Part shown: positions 46,704 to 55,100 of the stretch, in pieces | How the letters are laid out: each line of letters opens with the position of its first letter | Position numbering within the stretch: position 1 is the first letter of the stretch | Assembly: GCA_958296185.1 (NCBI GenBank) | Contig: CATQIB010000021.1 | Coordinates: 1 to 55,100 of the forward strand | Reading direction: 5' to 3' | Source: an uncultured Mesonia sp. | Lineage (GTDB): Bacteria > Bacteroidota > Bacteroidia > Flavobacteriales > Flavobacteriaceae | Length of the DNA stretch: 55,100 nucleotides | Made by a program: the position numbers and the translations under genes | Notes under the pieces: generated by a model | The model's database searches: none | Seen by the model: only the letters and a program-made list of their open reading frames with translations | What the model was told of the DNA's origin: nothing

Positions 46704-47411
46704 ATGAATTTAAGTATTATTCCATTCTATATATTGGTTTTTTTATCCTTTACGGATTCAAGCTTTGCCCAAGAAAAAATCAATCAATTTGATCAAGACG
46801 GAAAGCGCCACGGTCGTTGGATAAAAAAATATGAAAAATCAGATCAAATCAGATATGAAGGTCAATTTGAACATGGTAAAGAAGTTGGTGTATTTAAATT
46901 TTACAAACCCAAAAGTGGGCAACAACCGGTAGCTACCAAAATTTTTCAAGCGCATACCGATACTATACTTGTTGAATATTTCAACCAATATGGAAATACA
47001 GTAAGTAAAGGGGGTATGATTGGTCAGAAAAGAGAAGGTACTTGGTTATACTACCATAAAAATTCCGATCAACTTATGCTCGAAGAACATTATAAGAACA
47101 ATAGGCTTCATGGACTTAAGAAAACCTATTTTATTACCGGAGAAATAGCGCAGATAGAAGAATATAAACATGGTAAATTAGACGGGGAGCTTAAAATCTT
47201 TGGTACCAACAACCAATTGCTTCAACATTATACTTATCAAGAAGGCAAATTACACGGTAAAACAAGAATTTACGATGCCGCTGGCGAGCTTATCTCAAAA
47301 GGAAATTATGAGCACGGGAAAAAGGATGGTATTTGGCTTGACCGGCAAGAAGATGGCAGCTATAAAGAAACCCAACATCCCTTGCCTCTATTTATCAGTA
47401 CAAAAAAATAA
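46704..47411 (+). CDS. YwqK/MORN-repeat family exported protein
   Basis: This 235-residue protein consists of repeats of the YwqK (toxin-antitoxin-associated) / MORN type: DQDGKRHGRWIKKY, RYEGQFEHGKEVGVFKFY, GMIGQKREGTWLYYH, EEHYKNNRLHGLKKTY, EEYKHGKLDGELKIF, YTYQEGKLHGKTRIYD, GNYEHGKKDGIWL. I chose the ATG at 46704 because it opens a signal peptide (IIPFYILVFLSFTDSSFAQ); the longer frame starts inside the opposite fasciclin gene. Proteins of this kind are abundant in flavobacteria, and their function is not established. No toxin partner is adjacent. It lies 15 bases before mnmA. Confidence 0.85.
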   Translation: MNLSIIPFYILVFLSFTDSSFAQEKINQFDQDGKRHGRWIKKYEKSDQIRYEGQFEHGKEVGVFKFYKPKSGQQPVATKIFQAHTDTILVEYFNQYGNTVSKGGMIGQKREGTWLYYHKNSDQLMLEEHYKNNRLHGLKKTYFITGEIAQIEEYKHGKLDGELKIFGTNNQLLQHYTYQEGKLHGKTRIYDAAGELISKGNYEHGKKDGIWLDRQEDGSYKETQHPLPLFISTKK

Positions 47412-47426
47412 AACACTCAAAAAAGA

Positions 47427-48618
47427 ATGCAAAATAAAAAGAAAGCACGTGTAATTGTAGGACTTAGCGGAGGAGTTGATTCAAGTGTAACTGCTTATTT
47501 ATTAAAAGAGCAAGGCTACGAAGTAATTGGCCTTTTTATGAAAAACTGGCACGACGACAGCGTTACCATAAGTGATGAATGTCCTTGGTTAGATGACAGT
47601 AATGATGCCATGCTGGTTGCAGATAAATTAAATATTCCATTTCAAACTATAGATCTAAGCGAACAATATAAAGAACGTATTGTAAACTATATGTTTAAAG
47701 AGTATGAGGCTGGACGTACCCCAAACCCCGATGTACTATGTAACCGCGAGATAAAATTTGACGTTTTCTTAGATATTGCTCTTTCATTAGGTGCAGATTA
47801 TGTGGCAACTGGCCATTATGCTCGAAGAAACACTATCAAAATTAACGGCAAAACCACTTATCAATTGTTAGCTGGAAAAGACAATAATAAAGATCAATCT
47901 TATTTCCTCTGCCAATTATCTCAGGATCAATTAGCCAAATCTCTTTTTCCTATTGGCGACTTACAAAAAAGCGAGGTACGTGCCATTGCTAAAGAACAAG
48001 GCTTAATAACAGCCAATAAAAAGGACTCACAAGGTTTATGTTTTATTGGTAAGGTAAGACTGCCCGACTTTCTTCAGCAACAGCTAAAACCAAAAACAGG
48101 AGATATTATTGAAATCCCTAGTGATTCAACCCTATACCAACAACAAAGTTTAGATAAAGAAGAATTGACTTTTTTAAGCGAGAAATATAGTTATACTCCA
48201 GAAAATGGGAACAAAGTTGGCCAACACAATGGTGCACACTTCTTTACAAAAGGTCAGCGTAAGGGTCTTGCCGTAGGGGGAACACCAGAACCACTTTTTG
48301 TACTGGAAACAGATGTTAATAACAACGTTATTTATGTGGGTCAAGGTAAAAATCACCCTGGGCTTTATCGCCGTGGTCTTTTGGTAAAACCTCAAGACAT
48401 TCACTGGGTTAGAGAAGATTTGAAATTAGGCTTGGGTGAAAGTTTGGCGGTGAAAAGCACGTATTCGGTATAGACAACCTCTTCAAGAGGCTAAATTACA
48501 TCAAACGAAAGAAGGACTTTATGTTGTTTTCAAAGAAGCGCAATCTGCTATCACAGAAGGGCAATTTGTAGCTTGGCATATGGATGAGGAACTACTAGGG
48601 TCGGGAGTTATCGGATAA
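47427..48618 (+). pseudogene. mnmA: tRNA-specific 2-thiouridylase MnmA, frameshifted near the 3' end
   Basis: MnmA thiolates U34 in the wobble position of Lys, Glu and Gln tRNAs. The intact N-terminal part has the PP-loop [33 protein letters not shown] sequence, the catalytic cysteine in [13 protein letters not shown], and the second cysteine in DSQGLCFIG. The first frame stops at 48473 after VKSTYSV. Removing one A from the A-run at 48453-48456 restores [20 protein letters not shown] and the family C-terminus [20 protein letters not shown], ending at 48618 with 396 residues, the normal length. The disrupted part is the C-terminal beta-barrel domain. Everything downstream of the indel is well conserved, so sequence error is more likely than decay. 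Confidence 0.93.
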
Positions 48619-48674
48619 GATGGTTTACCTGTAAAATTCTAAGTATATTTAGCAAAAAATTAAAATTTAACCGA

Positions 48675-49631
48675 ATGCAGATCCATAAAAATAGAATAAC
48701 CAAACTATTTAATATAGAATTACCTATAATACAAGCCGGTATGATCTGGGCCAGCGGCTGGAGATTGGCCAGTGCAGTTAGCAATGCAGGTGGTTTGGGA
48801 ATAATAGGGGCTGGTTCTATGTACCCAAATGTACTTCGTGAGCATATCTTAAAATGTAAAGCAGCAACCGATAAACCTTTTGCGGTAAATGTGCCTATGC
48901 TTTACCCCGACTTGGAAGAAATAATAAACATTATTATTGAAGAGAAAGTACCAATTGTTTTTACCTCAGCTGGAAATCCCAAGACATTTACTCCATTGCT
49001 TAAAGAAAAAGGAATTACCGTGGTTCACGTAGTGAGCAGTGTAAAGTTTGCGCTTAAAGCGGAAGCCGCCGGTGTAGATGCAGTGGTTGCAGAAGGATTT
49101 GAGGCTGGAGGCCATAATGGTCGTGAAGAAACTACCACTTTTACTTTGATTCCGATGGTGAAAGAAAAATTGAATATCCCTTTAATAGCAGCAGGAGGAG
49201 TTGCCACAGGATCGGGGATGTTAGCAGCTATGGTTTTGGGTGCTGATGCTGTACAAATAGGAAGCAGATTTGTAGCTAGTGAAGAGGCCTCTTCTCATCA
49301 AAATTTTAAAGATAGTGTGGTAAAAGCACAAGAAGGTGACACCGAGCTAACCCTTAAAGAGCTAGCCCCAGTACGTTTACTAAAAAACAAATTTTACGAG
49401 GATGTGAAATCTCTTTATAGCAAATCGCCAAGTAAAGAAGAATTAATTGATTTACTGGGTAGAGCTAGAGCTAAAAAAGGAATGTTTGAGGGAGACTTAG
49501 AAGAAGGTGAATTAGAAATTGGCCAAATAAGTGGTCTTATTAATGATATACTTCCTGCAAAGGAAATTGTAGAACAAATATGGACCGATTACCAAAAAGC
49601 AAAATTAGCAGTCAAAGAACAACTTATATAA
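48675..49631 (+). CDS. Nitronate monooxygenase / FabK-like flavin-dependent oxidoreductase
   Basis: This 318-residue TIM-barrel flavoprotein belongs to the 2-nitropropane dioxygenase family. Motifs are LPIIQAGMIWASGWRLASAVSNAGGLGIIGAG at the N-terminus (shown in part), FAVNVPMLY, VFTSAGNPK, VVAEGFEAGGHNG and the phosphate-binding LIAAGGVATGSGMLAAMVLGADAVQIGSRF. The family includes nitronate monooxygenases and the FMN-dependent enoyl-ACP reductase FabK; the two cannot be separated here by sequence alone. AEGFEAGGHNG, with the conserved His, fits nitronate monooxygenase. It has its own terminator. Confidence 0.88.
   Translation: MQIHKNRITKLFNIELPIIQAGMIWASGWRLASAVSNAGGLGIIGAGSMYPNVLREHILKCKAATDKPFAVNVPMLYPDLEEIINIIIEEKVPIVFTSAGNPKTFTPLLKEKGITVVHVVSSVKFALKAEAAGVDAVVAEGFEAGGHNGREETTTFTLIPMVKEKLNIPLIAAGGVATGSGMLAAMVLGADAVQIGSRFVASEEASSHQNFKDSVVKAQEGDTELTLKELAPVRLLKNKFYEDVKSLYSKSPSKEELIDLLGRARAKKGMFEGDLEEGELEIGQISGLINDILPAKEIVEQIWTDYQKAKLAVKEQLI
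49051..49064 (+). repeat. Dispersed 14-base word CGCTTAAAGCGGAA (inside the nitronate monooxygenase-like gene)
   Basis: Exact copy, read as Ala-Leu-Lys-Ala-Glu. Confidence 0.5.
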
Positions 49632-49663
49632 AAAAAGCCTGGTAAGTAAGCTACCAGGCTTTA
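49631..49663. terminator. Terminator between the flavoprotein and OsmC genes
   Basis: AGCCTGGTA (49636-49644) pairs with TACCAGGCT (49652-49660), loop of seven bases, A-run before and T-run after. It works for both convergent genes. Confidence 0.85.
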
Positions 49664-49682
49664 TAAATTATACCTCTAAATA

Positions 49683-50087
49683 CTAGGCATACTCAAAAAT
49701 AATTTCTTTTTTCAAATCGGGATGTAGGCTGTGGTAAACCGGACAGGTATAACCGATGCGTTCTAATTTTTTAGTTGTTTTTTCATCAAACTTCTTATTA
49801 AAAATTAGCTTTACTTTTATACAATCAATACGTCTAGGATTGCTTTCCATAAACTTTTCGACCTCAGCTTTGGTTCCGCTTAAATCAATATTGTTTTCAT
49901 TAGCATAAATACCCATAATAGTTAACATACAACTAGCTAATGCAGAAGCTACCGTATCGGTGGGTGAAAAAGCTTCGCCTTTTCCTTGATTATCTATTGG
50001 GGCATCGGTTATCAGCTCAGAATTACTTTTGAGATGAATACTACTTACCCTCAAGTTTCCTAAATAAGTTAGCGCTATTTTTGTCAT
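49683..50087 (-). CDS. OsmC family protein
   Basis: This 134-residue protein of the OsmC/Ohr family usually reduces organic hydroperoxides through two cysteines. The first is in the segment ASALASCMLTIMGIYANEN (family Cys on the long helix, here about residue 54), the second in RIGYTCPVYHSLHPD (about residue 118). The N-terminal part has SELITDAPIDNQGKGEAFSPTDTVA. The CPVYHSL form at the second cysteine suggests the YhfA-like subgroup rather than classical Ohr, so the substrate is uncertain. It starts 1 base from the stop of the LysM fusion gene, so the two are likely cotranscribed. Confidence 0.88.
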   Translation of the reverse strand: MTKIALTYLGNLRVSSIHLKSNSELITDAPIDNQGKGEAFSPTDTVASALASCMLTIMGIYANENNIDLSGTKAEVEKFMESNPRRIDCIKVKLIFNKKFDEKTTKKLERIGYTCPVYHSLHPDLKKEIIFEYA

Positions 50088-50088
50088 T

Positions 50089-51994
50089 TTAATTCTTTAC
50101 AGATTGAATTTGCAACTCCTTATTGTATTGTAAAATATAAACCGCGTTATTAAAATACCCGCCAATCAATTTTTTATTATAATTAAATTGATTTTCCACA
50201 TATTCTGTGGTTTGATCAAGGATTAACGATTCATAAAAATCAGAGAAGTTAGCTTTTCTCAAAATTGCATCTAATGTTACATCATACCCACGAATAACAT
50301 ATTGATTGGGAGACAAACCATAATCTTCCCGATACATTTTTACAAACTCATCTAAAGGATCTTGATTGTACTCTTTATTAATAGCAGCGTAAGTGAAGTT
50401 TAAATTTCCTAAATAAGTGCTAGGTACTTCACTATCGTATAAATCATTTTTATTGGAGGTAAACAGTTGAATGTCAAAAGTTGAACGCAGTGTATTTAGA
50501 TAAGACGCAGCATTACTTACGGTGGCCATATCATCTGATTCAAGAATAAACCAATTTGTTCTATTCTTATCTAAAACACGTGCCAGATCACTTTGCTGTA
50601 AATACTCTTTTGCAAGTTTACCAGTTTTGCCTCAGGCAATGTATAGAGTATTTTTGATTCTAAATACCCCTTATCCTTATCAGCTAAAACGACAATATTT
50701 TTATCTGCACCGTGCAATTTAATAAAAGAAATTATAGATTGCTGCATCATAATATCGGTTGGGCGGGTTTGAATTAAATTTACACCACCATTAATTTCAC
50801 CGCTAGAAATAGGACTTAAAACAGGGATCTTTCTTGATTCCAATAGCTTGGACGCTGTTTCAACGGTTTTTGTAAAAAAAGGTCCAACAACAAAGTCAAC
50901 TTGATCAAAATCATTATTGTTTATAAGACTCGCCACCTTTGCGAATTTCTTTGGGTGTCATACACTTTAGCCTCAACTGTAATCCCGAGTGATTCGGCTT
51001 TACGGATGGCAGCCTCAACCCCACTATAAAAATCTAAGGCAATACGCAATACTTTATCTTTTTTTAAAACTTCAGCTTTATTATCATCGTTAATGTTTCC
51101 TAAACTTAAGGGCAACATAACAGCCAACTTTTGAGTAGAATAATCACTAATGTTCTCTGCTAAGTTCACTTTGTCTGTAGATAAACCAGCAACTTGCACA
51201 TTCACTTTCTTAGGTAATTTTATCTGCATACCTTCTTGCAAACCAGACTGTTTCAATTGAGGATTCCAAGCATAAAGTGAATCGGCTGGTACATTAAATT
51301 TTTTGGTTAACCTAAAAATAGTTTCCTTTGGTTTCACCTCATAAGTAAAAAAGTTTAAAGGCGCTTCATTTTTATTAGTCAGTGCCTCTTGATTCTTGTT
51401 CACAATGGTAAGTAACTGCCCCGCCTTTAAGTCTAATAATGTGGGATTAAGTGCTTGCAATTGCTCAACACTTAATCCATATTGCTTGGCGATCCTATAT
51501 TTTGTTTCACCTGGCAAAACAATATGTATGATATTGCTAAAACTAGAATTAGACAAGGACTCATTGAAATTAGGTGTACGTCTATCTTCCCTAAAAATAG
51601 GAATTTTAATGGTTTGCCCGATAGCTATATCGGTTTCAACTAAATCGGGGTTGTATTGCTTAAGTTCATCAATACTCAATTGATTTTCTTTTGCAATGCT
51701 ATATAAAGTTTCTTTAGCTCGAATTTGATAGCTTTTAAAACTTAACTGTTTGCTTTCTTCATTTAGTTTAACTTTAGGTTCTTGGGCCGGTATGACCAAA
51801 ACCATATGGTTAATATTCCGCTTTTTGGCATCTGGGTTTAGTTTATATATCTCATCGACACTTACCTGATAATGGTTAGCAATTTGCTCTAAGCTTTCTC
51901 CCTTTTTAACTTCATGTGTGCGGAATCCTTGAGCTATAGCTGAAGGAAAAATCAGTAAAAAAGCAAACAATAAAAACATATTAAATCTAGTCAT
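50089..51994 (-). pseudogene. LysM-repeat protein fused to a type 1 periplasmic-binding domain, two frameshifts
   Basis: This gene encodes a secreted protein with four LysM domains (peptidoglycan-binding) and a C-terminal branched-chain amino-acid-type binding fold. The signal peptide is MFLLFAFLLIFPSAIAQG, from the ATG at 51994. The LysM units begin HEVKKGESLEQIANHY, YQIRAKETLYSIAKEN, HIVLPGETKYRIAKQY and YEVKPKETIFRLTKKF. The frame breaks twice. One A missing at the run 50938-50940 changes SQKVASLINN into a short ending. One A missing at 50617-50619 interrupts KLVKLAKEYLQQSDLARV. Adding both bases gives 635 residues in one frame. The binding fold has VDFVVGPFFTKTVETASKLLES and WFILESDDMATVSNAASYL. 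It follows guaA, an order common in flavobacteria. Confidence 0.87.
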
Positions 51995-52008
51995 AACACA
52001 AGTAAAAT

Positions 52009-53538
52009 TTATTCCCATTCTATAGTTGCAGGTGGCTTAGAGCTTATATCGTAAACTACTCTATTAACGCCTTTTACTCTATTTATTATTGTGTTTGATA
52101 TTTTTTGTAAAAAGTCGTACGGTAAATTAACCCAATCAGCTGTCATACCATCGGTTGATTCTACGGCTCTTAGGGCAACAACTTTTTCATAAGTACGCTC
52201 ATCACCCATTACTCCAACAGAATTTACTGGCAACAAAATAGCTCCCGCCTGCCAAACTTTATCGTAAAGATTCCAGTCTTTTAATCCTTGAATAAAAATA
52301 TGATCAACTTCTTGCAAGATTCGTACCTTTTCGGCCGTGATATCGCCTAAAATTCGAATAGCAAGTCCGGGACCGGGAAATGGATGTCTTCCCAACAATT
52401 CTGGATCTATGCCCATTTCGCCCCCCACTCTTCTTACTTCATCTTTAAATAACATGCGAAGGGGTTCTACAATTTTTAGCTTCATAAAATCGGGTAAACC
52501 TCCTACATTATGATGCGATTTAATAGTAGCCGAAGGTCCGTTTACCGATATAGATTCGATAACATCTGGATAGATGGTACCTTGCGCCAAATAAGTGACG
52601 TCTGTAATTTCGTGTGCTTCATCATCAAAAACATCAATAAACGTGTTTCCTATTTTCTTTCTCTTTTCTTCGGGATCACTTATACCTGCCAGAGCGTCCA
52701 AGAATCGTTTTGATGAGTCTACACCTTTAACATTTAAACCCATACCCTTGTATTGATTTAACACATTAGAGAACTCATCTTTACGCAACAAACCATTGTT
52801 TACAAAAATGCAGTATAAGTTTTTACCAATAGCTTTATGTAATAATACAGCTGCTACGGTTGAGTCAACCCCTCCACTTAATCCTAACACTACTTTATCA
52901 GACCCTATTTTCTCACGCAGTTCATTTACCGTCATATCGACAAATGCTTCTGGAGTCCATTCTTGAGCTACACCTGCTATTTTCACCAGAAAGTTTTCAA
53001 GTAATTGTTTACCGTCTTGTGAGTGATATACTTCGGGGTGAAACTGAATAGCAAATGTTTGTTCGCCCTCAATACGATAAGCAGCATTTAAAACATCTTG
53101 GGTGCTAGCTAAACGTACACCGCCTTGAGGGAGTTCTTTTATAGTATCGCTATGCGACATCCAGACTTGGGAGTTTTCTGGAATTTCATCAAATAGAAGC
53201 TCTTGATCTTTAATTACTGCTAAGTTTGCACGGCCATATTCTCTTATCTCAGAAGCCTCTACTTTACCTCCGTTAAAATGTGCTAAGTATTGTGCACCAT
53301 AACACACCGCCAACATGGGAACCTTACCCCTAATTTGAGACAAGTCGGGATGCGGAGCATCTTCTGCCCTAACCGAAAATGGACTACCAGAAAGAATAAC
53401 CGCTTTAAAAGTATTTACATTTTCGGGAATCTTGTTGTAGGGATGTATTTCACAATAAATGTTTAATTCACGAACACGCCTAGCGATTAATTGCGTGTAT
53501 TGCGAACCGAAGTCGAGAATAAGTACGTTATTTTGCAT
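52009..53538 (-). CDS. guaA: Glutamine-hydrolysing GMP synthase
   Basis: GuaA converts XMP to GMP using glutamine and ATP. The 509 residues contain a class I amidotransferase domain with [20 protein letters not shown], the nucleophile cysteine in [14 protein letters not shown] (about residue 79), and [12 protein letters not shown]. The ATP pyrophosphatase domain has [18 protein letters not shown] (PP-loop) and the dimerisation domain has [16 protein letters not shown] and the C-terminal [13 protein letters not shown]. The gene ends 14 bases before the LysM fusion start. Upstream is a weak -7-like sequence (TATTTTTA), too poor a match to call. Confidence 0.97.
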   Translation of the reverse strand: MQNNVLILDFGSQYTQLIARRVRELNIYCEIHPYNKIPENVNTFKAVILSGSPFSVRAEDAPHPDLSQIRGKVPMLAVCYGAQYLAHFNGGKVEASEIREYGRANLAVIKDQELLFDEIPENSQVWMSHSDTIKELPQGGVRLASTQDVLNAAYRIEGEQTFAIQFHPEVYHSQDGKQLLENFLVKIAGVAQEWTPEAFVDMTVNELREKIGSDKVVLGLSGGVDSTVAAVLLHKAIGKNLYCIFVNNGLLRKDEFSNVLNQYKGMGLNVKGVDSSKRFLDALAGISDPEEKRKKIGNTFIDVFDDEAHEITDVTYLAQGTIYPDVIESISVNGPSATIKSHHNVGGLPDFMKLKIVEPLRMLFKDEVRRVGGEMGIDPELLGRHPFPGPGLAIRILGDITAEKVRILQEVDHIFIQGLKDWNLYDKVWQAGAILLPVNSVGVMGDERTYEKVVALRAVESTDGMTADWVNLPYDFLQKISNTIINRVKGVNRVVYDISSKPPATIEWE

Positions 53539-53608
53539 AGCTAAAAATAAGCATTTAAGGCCTAATTTAAAATCCTTAAATATTTTATTATTGGTTTTAA
53601 AGTTTATA

Positions 53609-55003
53609 CTAAGCCATTGTGGCTAAAATTTCTTGAATATCTTCTTCTGTTGTATCTGGGTTTATAAAGCAAAATCTAGAAATGGTTTCACTCTCTCCAT
53701 TTTTGGTCCATTTTGTTGGTGTAACCAAAGCTAATCCAGCTTGATGATTGGTATAGGTCCAATCTATATAATCATCTGGAGACCAACCTATTCTTCTAAA
53801 TAGAACGCACGATAGGCCAGGTTCTCTCACCCAACTCTAGGTTGGGGTGTGCTTCTATTTGCTTTGCTGCGGCTTGGGCTAAAGATAATCCTCGTTCTAT
53901 AGCTTCTGTATATTTTGCGGTTCCATGCATAGCTAATGAAAACCATAATGGCAATCCGCGTAAGCGACGAGTAAGCTGAATTTGATAGTCGGCTGGGTTA
54001 AATCCCTGAGCACCTTCGTCTTTAAAAATATCTAAATAGGCTCCTTTTTGTGAGTGTGCATTTTTGGCTAAAGACAAGTCTTTATAGATTACGGCTCGCA
54101 ATCATAAGGCGAGAACATCCATTTATGTGGGTCTATGGTAATACTGTCGGCACGTTCAATGCCGTTGAACAGATGACGAACAGATGGTGCTGCCAAGGCG
54201 CCACCTCCGTATGCCGCGTCTACGTGAAACCAAAGTTTTTCTTCTTCACAAACTTGCGCCACACCAGCAAGATCATCTATTATTCCTGCGTTGGTAGTTC
54301 CTCCTGTGGCAACTACAGCAAAGAGTCTTTTACGGTCGTGTGGTGATAAGTTTTTAATTTTCTCTTTTAACCAATAACCTGTCAATCGATCATCATCATC
54401 ATCATCATCATCTACCAAGATAATATCGGCATCTATGACCTTTGCCATTGATTTTATAGAGGAGTGCGCTCCATTAGAAGTAATTAAAAGCGCTTTTAAG
54501 TTTTCATGTTCTTGGTTTTGCGCGCGCCAAGCTTCTCTTGCGGCAATCATAGCCGATAGGTTAGCCGATGTTCCGCCACTGGTAAACACCCCAAAAGCTC
54601 CTTCGGGTAAGCCCGTTAAGCTTACTAACCATTTCATCGCCTCGTTTTCACAGAAAATACCGCCACCGCCTGTCATCCAATATGCGCCGTGAATACTAGC
54701 CGCAGATGTAACTAAATCAAACAAAACAGCAGCTTTAGTTGGAGCTGCTGGTACAAAGGCTAGATGCCTTGGGTGGTCTACTGGAACGGTTGCTTTTGCA
54801 AATACGTCTTTGAACAAATTGAAAGCATATTCTCCCCCTATTCCTTCTTCTGTAATGGTATCGCCGGCAAGTTCTTTTAGAACTTCTTCTTTTTTAGGGT
54901 GACCCAACTCTGGATCATTATTAGAAATCCTATTGATGGCATATTTCATGATATCTAACGTCATTTCGACGGTATTGATATCAATGCTGTGCATACTTTT
55001 CAT
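53609..55003 (-). pseudogene. PLP-dependent amino acid decarboxylase, two frameshifts
   Basis: This protein belongs to the group II pyridoxal-dependent decarboxylases (aromatic amino acid / glutamate / diaminobutyrate decarboxylase type). Motifs are VFTSGGTSANLSAMIAARE, VVATGGTTNAGIIDDL, WFHVDAAYGGGAL and the Schiff-base lysine in SITIDPHKWMFSPYDC. The frame breaks at about 54096-54098 (one base missing after PYDC; restored reading continues AVIYKDLSLAKNAHSQKGAYL) and at 53830-53832 (one extra base; restored reading HPNLELVREPGLSCVLFRR). The repaired protein is 464 residues, normal for the family. Eight consecutive Asp codons (54389-54412) lie between. The substrate cannot be decided. It has a -7 box just upstream. 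Confidence 0.88.
54389..54412 (-). repeat. (GAT)8 microsatellite in the PLP decarboxylase gene
   Basis: Eight perfect GAT codons in a row (ATC on the plus strand) encode an Asp8 run after IILV and before RLTGYW. All eight codons are identical, with no GAC, so strand slippage could change the length in steps of one residue. Confidence 0.85.
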
Positions 55004-55021
55004 ATGAAATATTTAGTACGG

Positions 55022-55029
55022 CAAAGTTA
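55022..55029 (-). promoter_or_regulatory. -7 promoter box for the PLP decarboxylase
   Basis: TAACTTTG on the minus strand, 18 bases before the ATG at 55003. The remaining bases to 55100 show no gene. Confidence 0.5.
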
Positions 55030-55100
55030 TTATTTTAAATCGTAGGTCTAAAGGCTTTAGTTCATTTTGTAAACGTTTTTATTAGAAGTTCTCCATTATC

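Noticed and set aside
46704..48618. Toxin-antitoxin pair formed by the YwqK-family gene and its neighbour
   Set aside because: The family name contains antitoxin, but the neighbour is mnmA and the protein has a signal peptide; no toxin is present.
50089..55003. True pseudogenes or programmed frameshifting in the LysM fusion and the PLP decarboxylase
   Set aside because: There is no slippery heptamer with a following structure, protein conservation continues unchanged after each break, and several breaks cluster together. Sequence error explains this more simply, but it is not proven.

Overview
This window looks like a core chromosomal segment of a low-GC member of the Flavobacteriaceae (phylum Bacteroidota). 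Several signals agree on this. There are three secreted proteins with type IX secretion (T9SS) type-B C-terminal domains, SDDDD-type surface-lipoprotein signals, and families largely restricted to Bacteroidota (DUF5606, DUF6913, the Bacteroidota-type omega subunit). Many genes are preceded by the Bacteroidota -7 promoter box TAnnTTTG. The coaBC/omega/bamD/dapA gene order is also typical of flavobacteria. No transposase, integrase, CRISPR array, rRNA or tRNA gene was seen, and no gap between genes exceeds about 250 bases.

Layout. Bases 1-5237 (minus) hold M61 peptidase, DUF6913, dapA, bamD, omega subunit and a partial coaBC. Bases 5367-7049 (plus) hold a 5'-nucleotidase split into two genes in swapped order. 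Bases 7092-10821 (minus) hold ruvX, def, DUF5606 and ligA. Bases 10913-18437 start with dapD and continue as an envelope-glycan cluster: five glycosyltransferases, a TupA-like ATP-grasp protein and an LPS-kinase-like protein on alternating strands. Bases 18687-23431 (plus) hold tsaC-type threonylcarbamoyl-AMP synthase, CCA-adding enzyme, heme A synthase, a pRiA4b ORF-3-like protein and an NdpA-like nucleoid protein. Bases 23470-26371 hold a conserved unknown protein with kinase-like motifs, divergent from an ABC exporter. Bases 26385-34068 are three large T9SS-secreted proteins in tandem. Bases 34133-40088 hold uvrB, hsp20, DUF2254, DUF1456, sucC and DUF3820. Bases 40126-46660 (minus) hold pyrG-yidC and two fasciclin-domain surface lipoproteins. 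Bases 46704-49631 (plus) hold a YwqK/MORN protein, mnmA and a nitronate monooxygenase-like flavoprotein. Bases 49683-55003 (minus) hold OsmC, a LysM/periplasmic-binding fusion, guaA and a PLP-dependent decarboxylase.

The genes mainly serve housekeeping: lysine/peptidoglycan precursors (dapA, dapD), outer-membrane assembly (bamD, yidC, LPS glycosylation), nucleotide synthesis (pyrG, guaA), DNA repair (ligA, uvrB, ruvX), tRNA maturation (cca, tsaC, mnmA) and aerobic respiration (heme A synthase, sucC). The accessory layer is surface biology: T9SS proteins, fasciclin lipoproteins and the glycan cluster.

Four otherwise well-conserved genes (omega subunit, mnmA, the LysM fusion, the PLP decarboxylase) carry six single-base indels, nearly all in short homopolymers. 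Five of the six fall in the last 7 kb. Sequencing or assembly error is the likeliest cause. I found no clearly new multi-gene defence or metabolic system. The most unusual signals are a 14-base word, CGCTTAAAGCGGAA, that recurs four times; a symmetrical bidirectional promoter at 5279-5326; a kinase-like unknown protein at 23470-24537; and a family of convergent terminators with the same GAAA loop.
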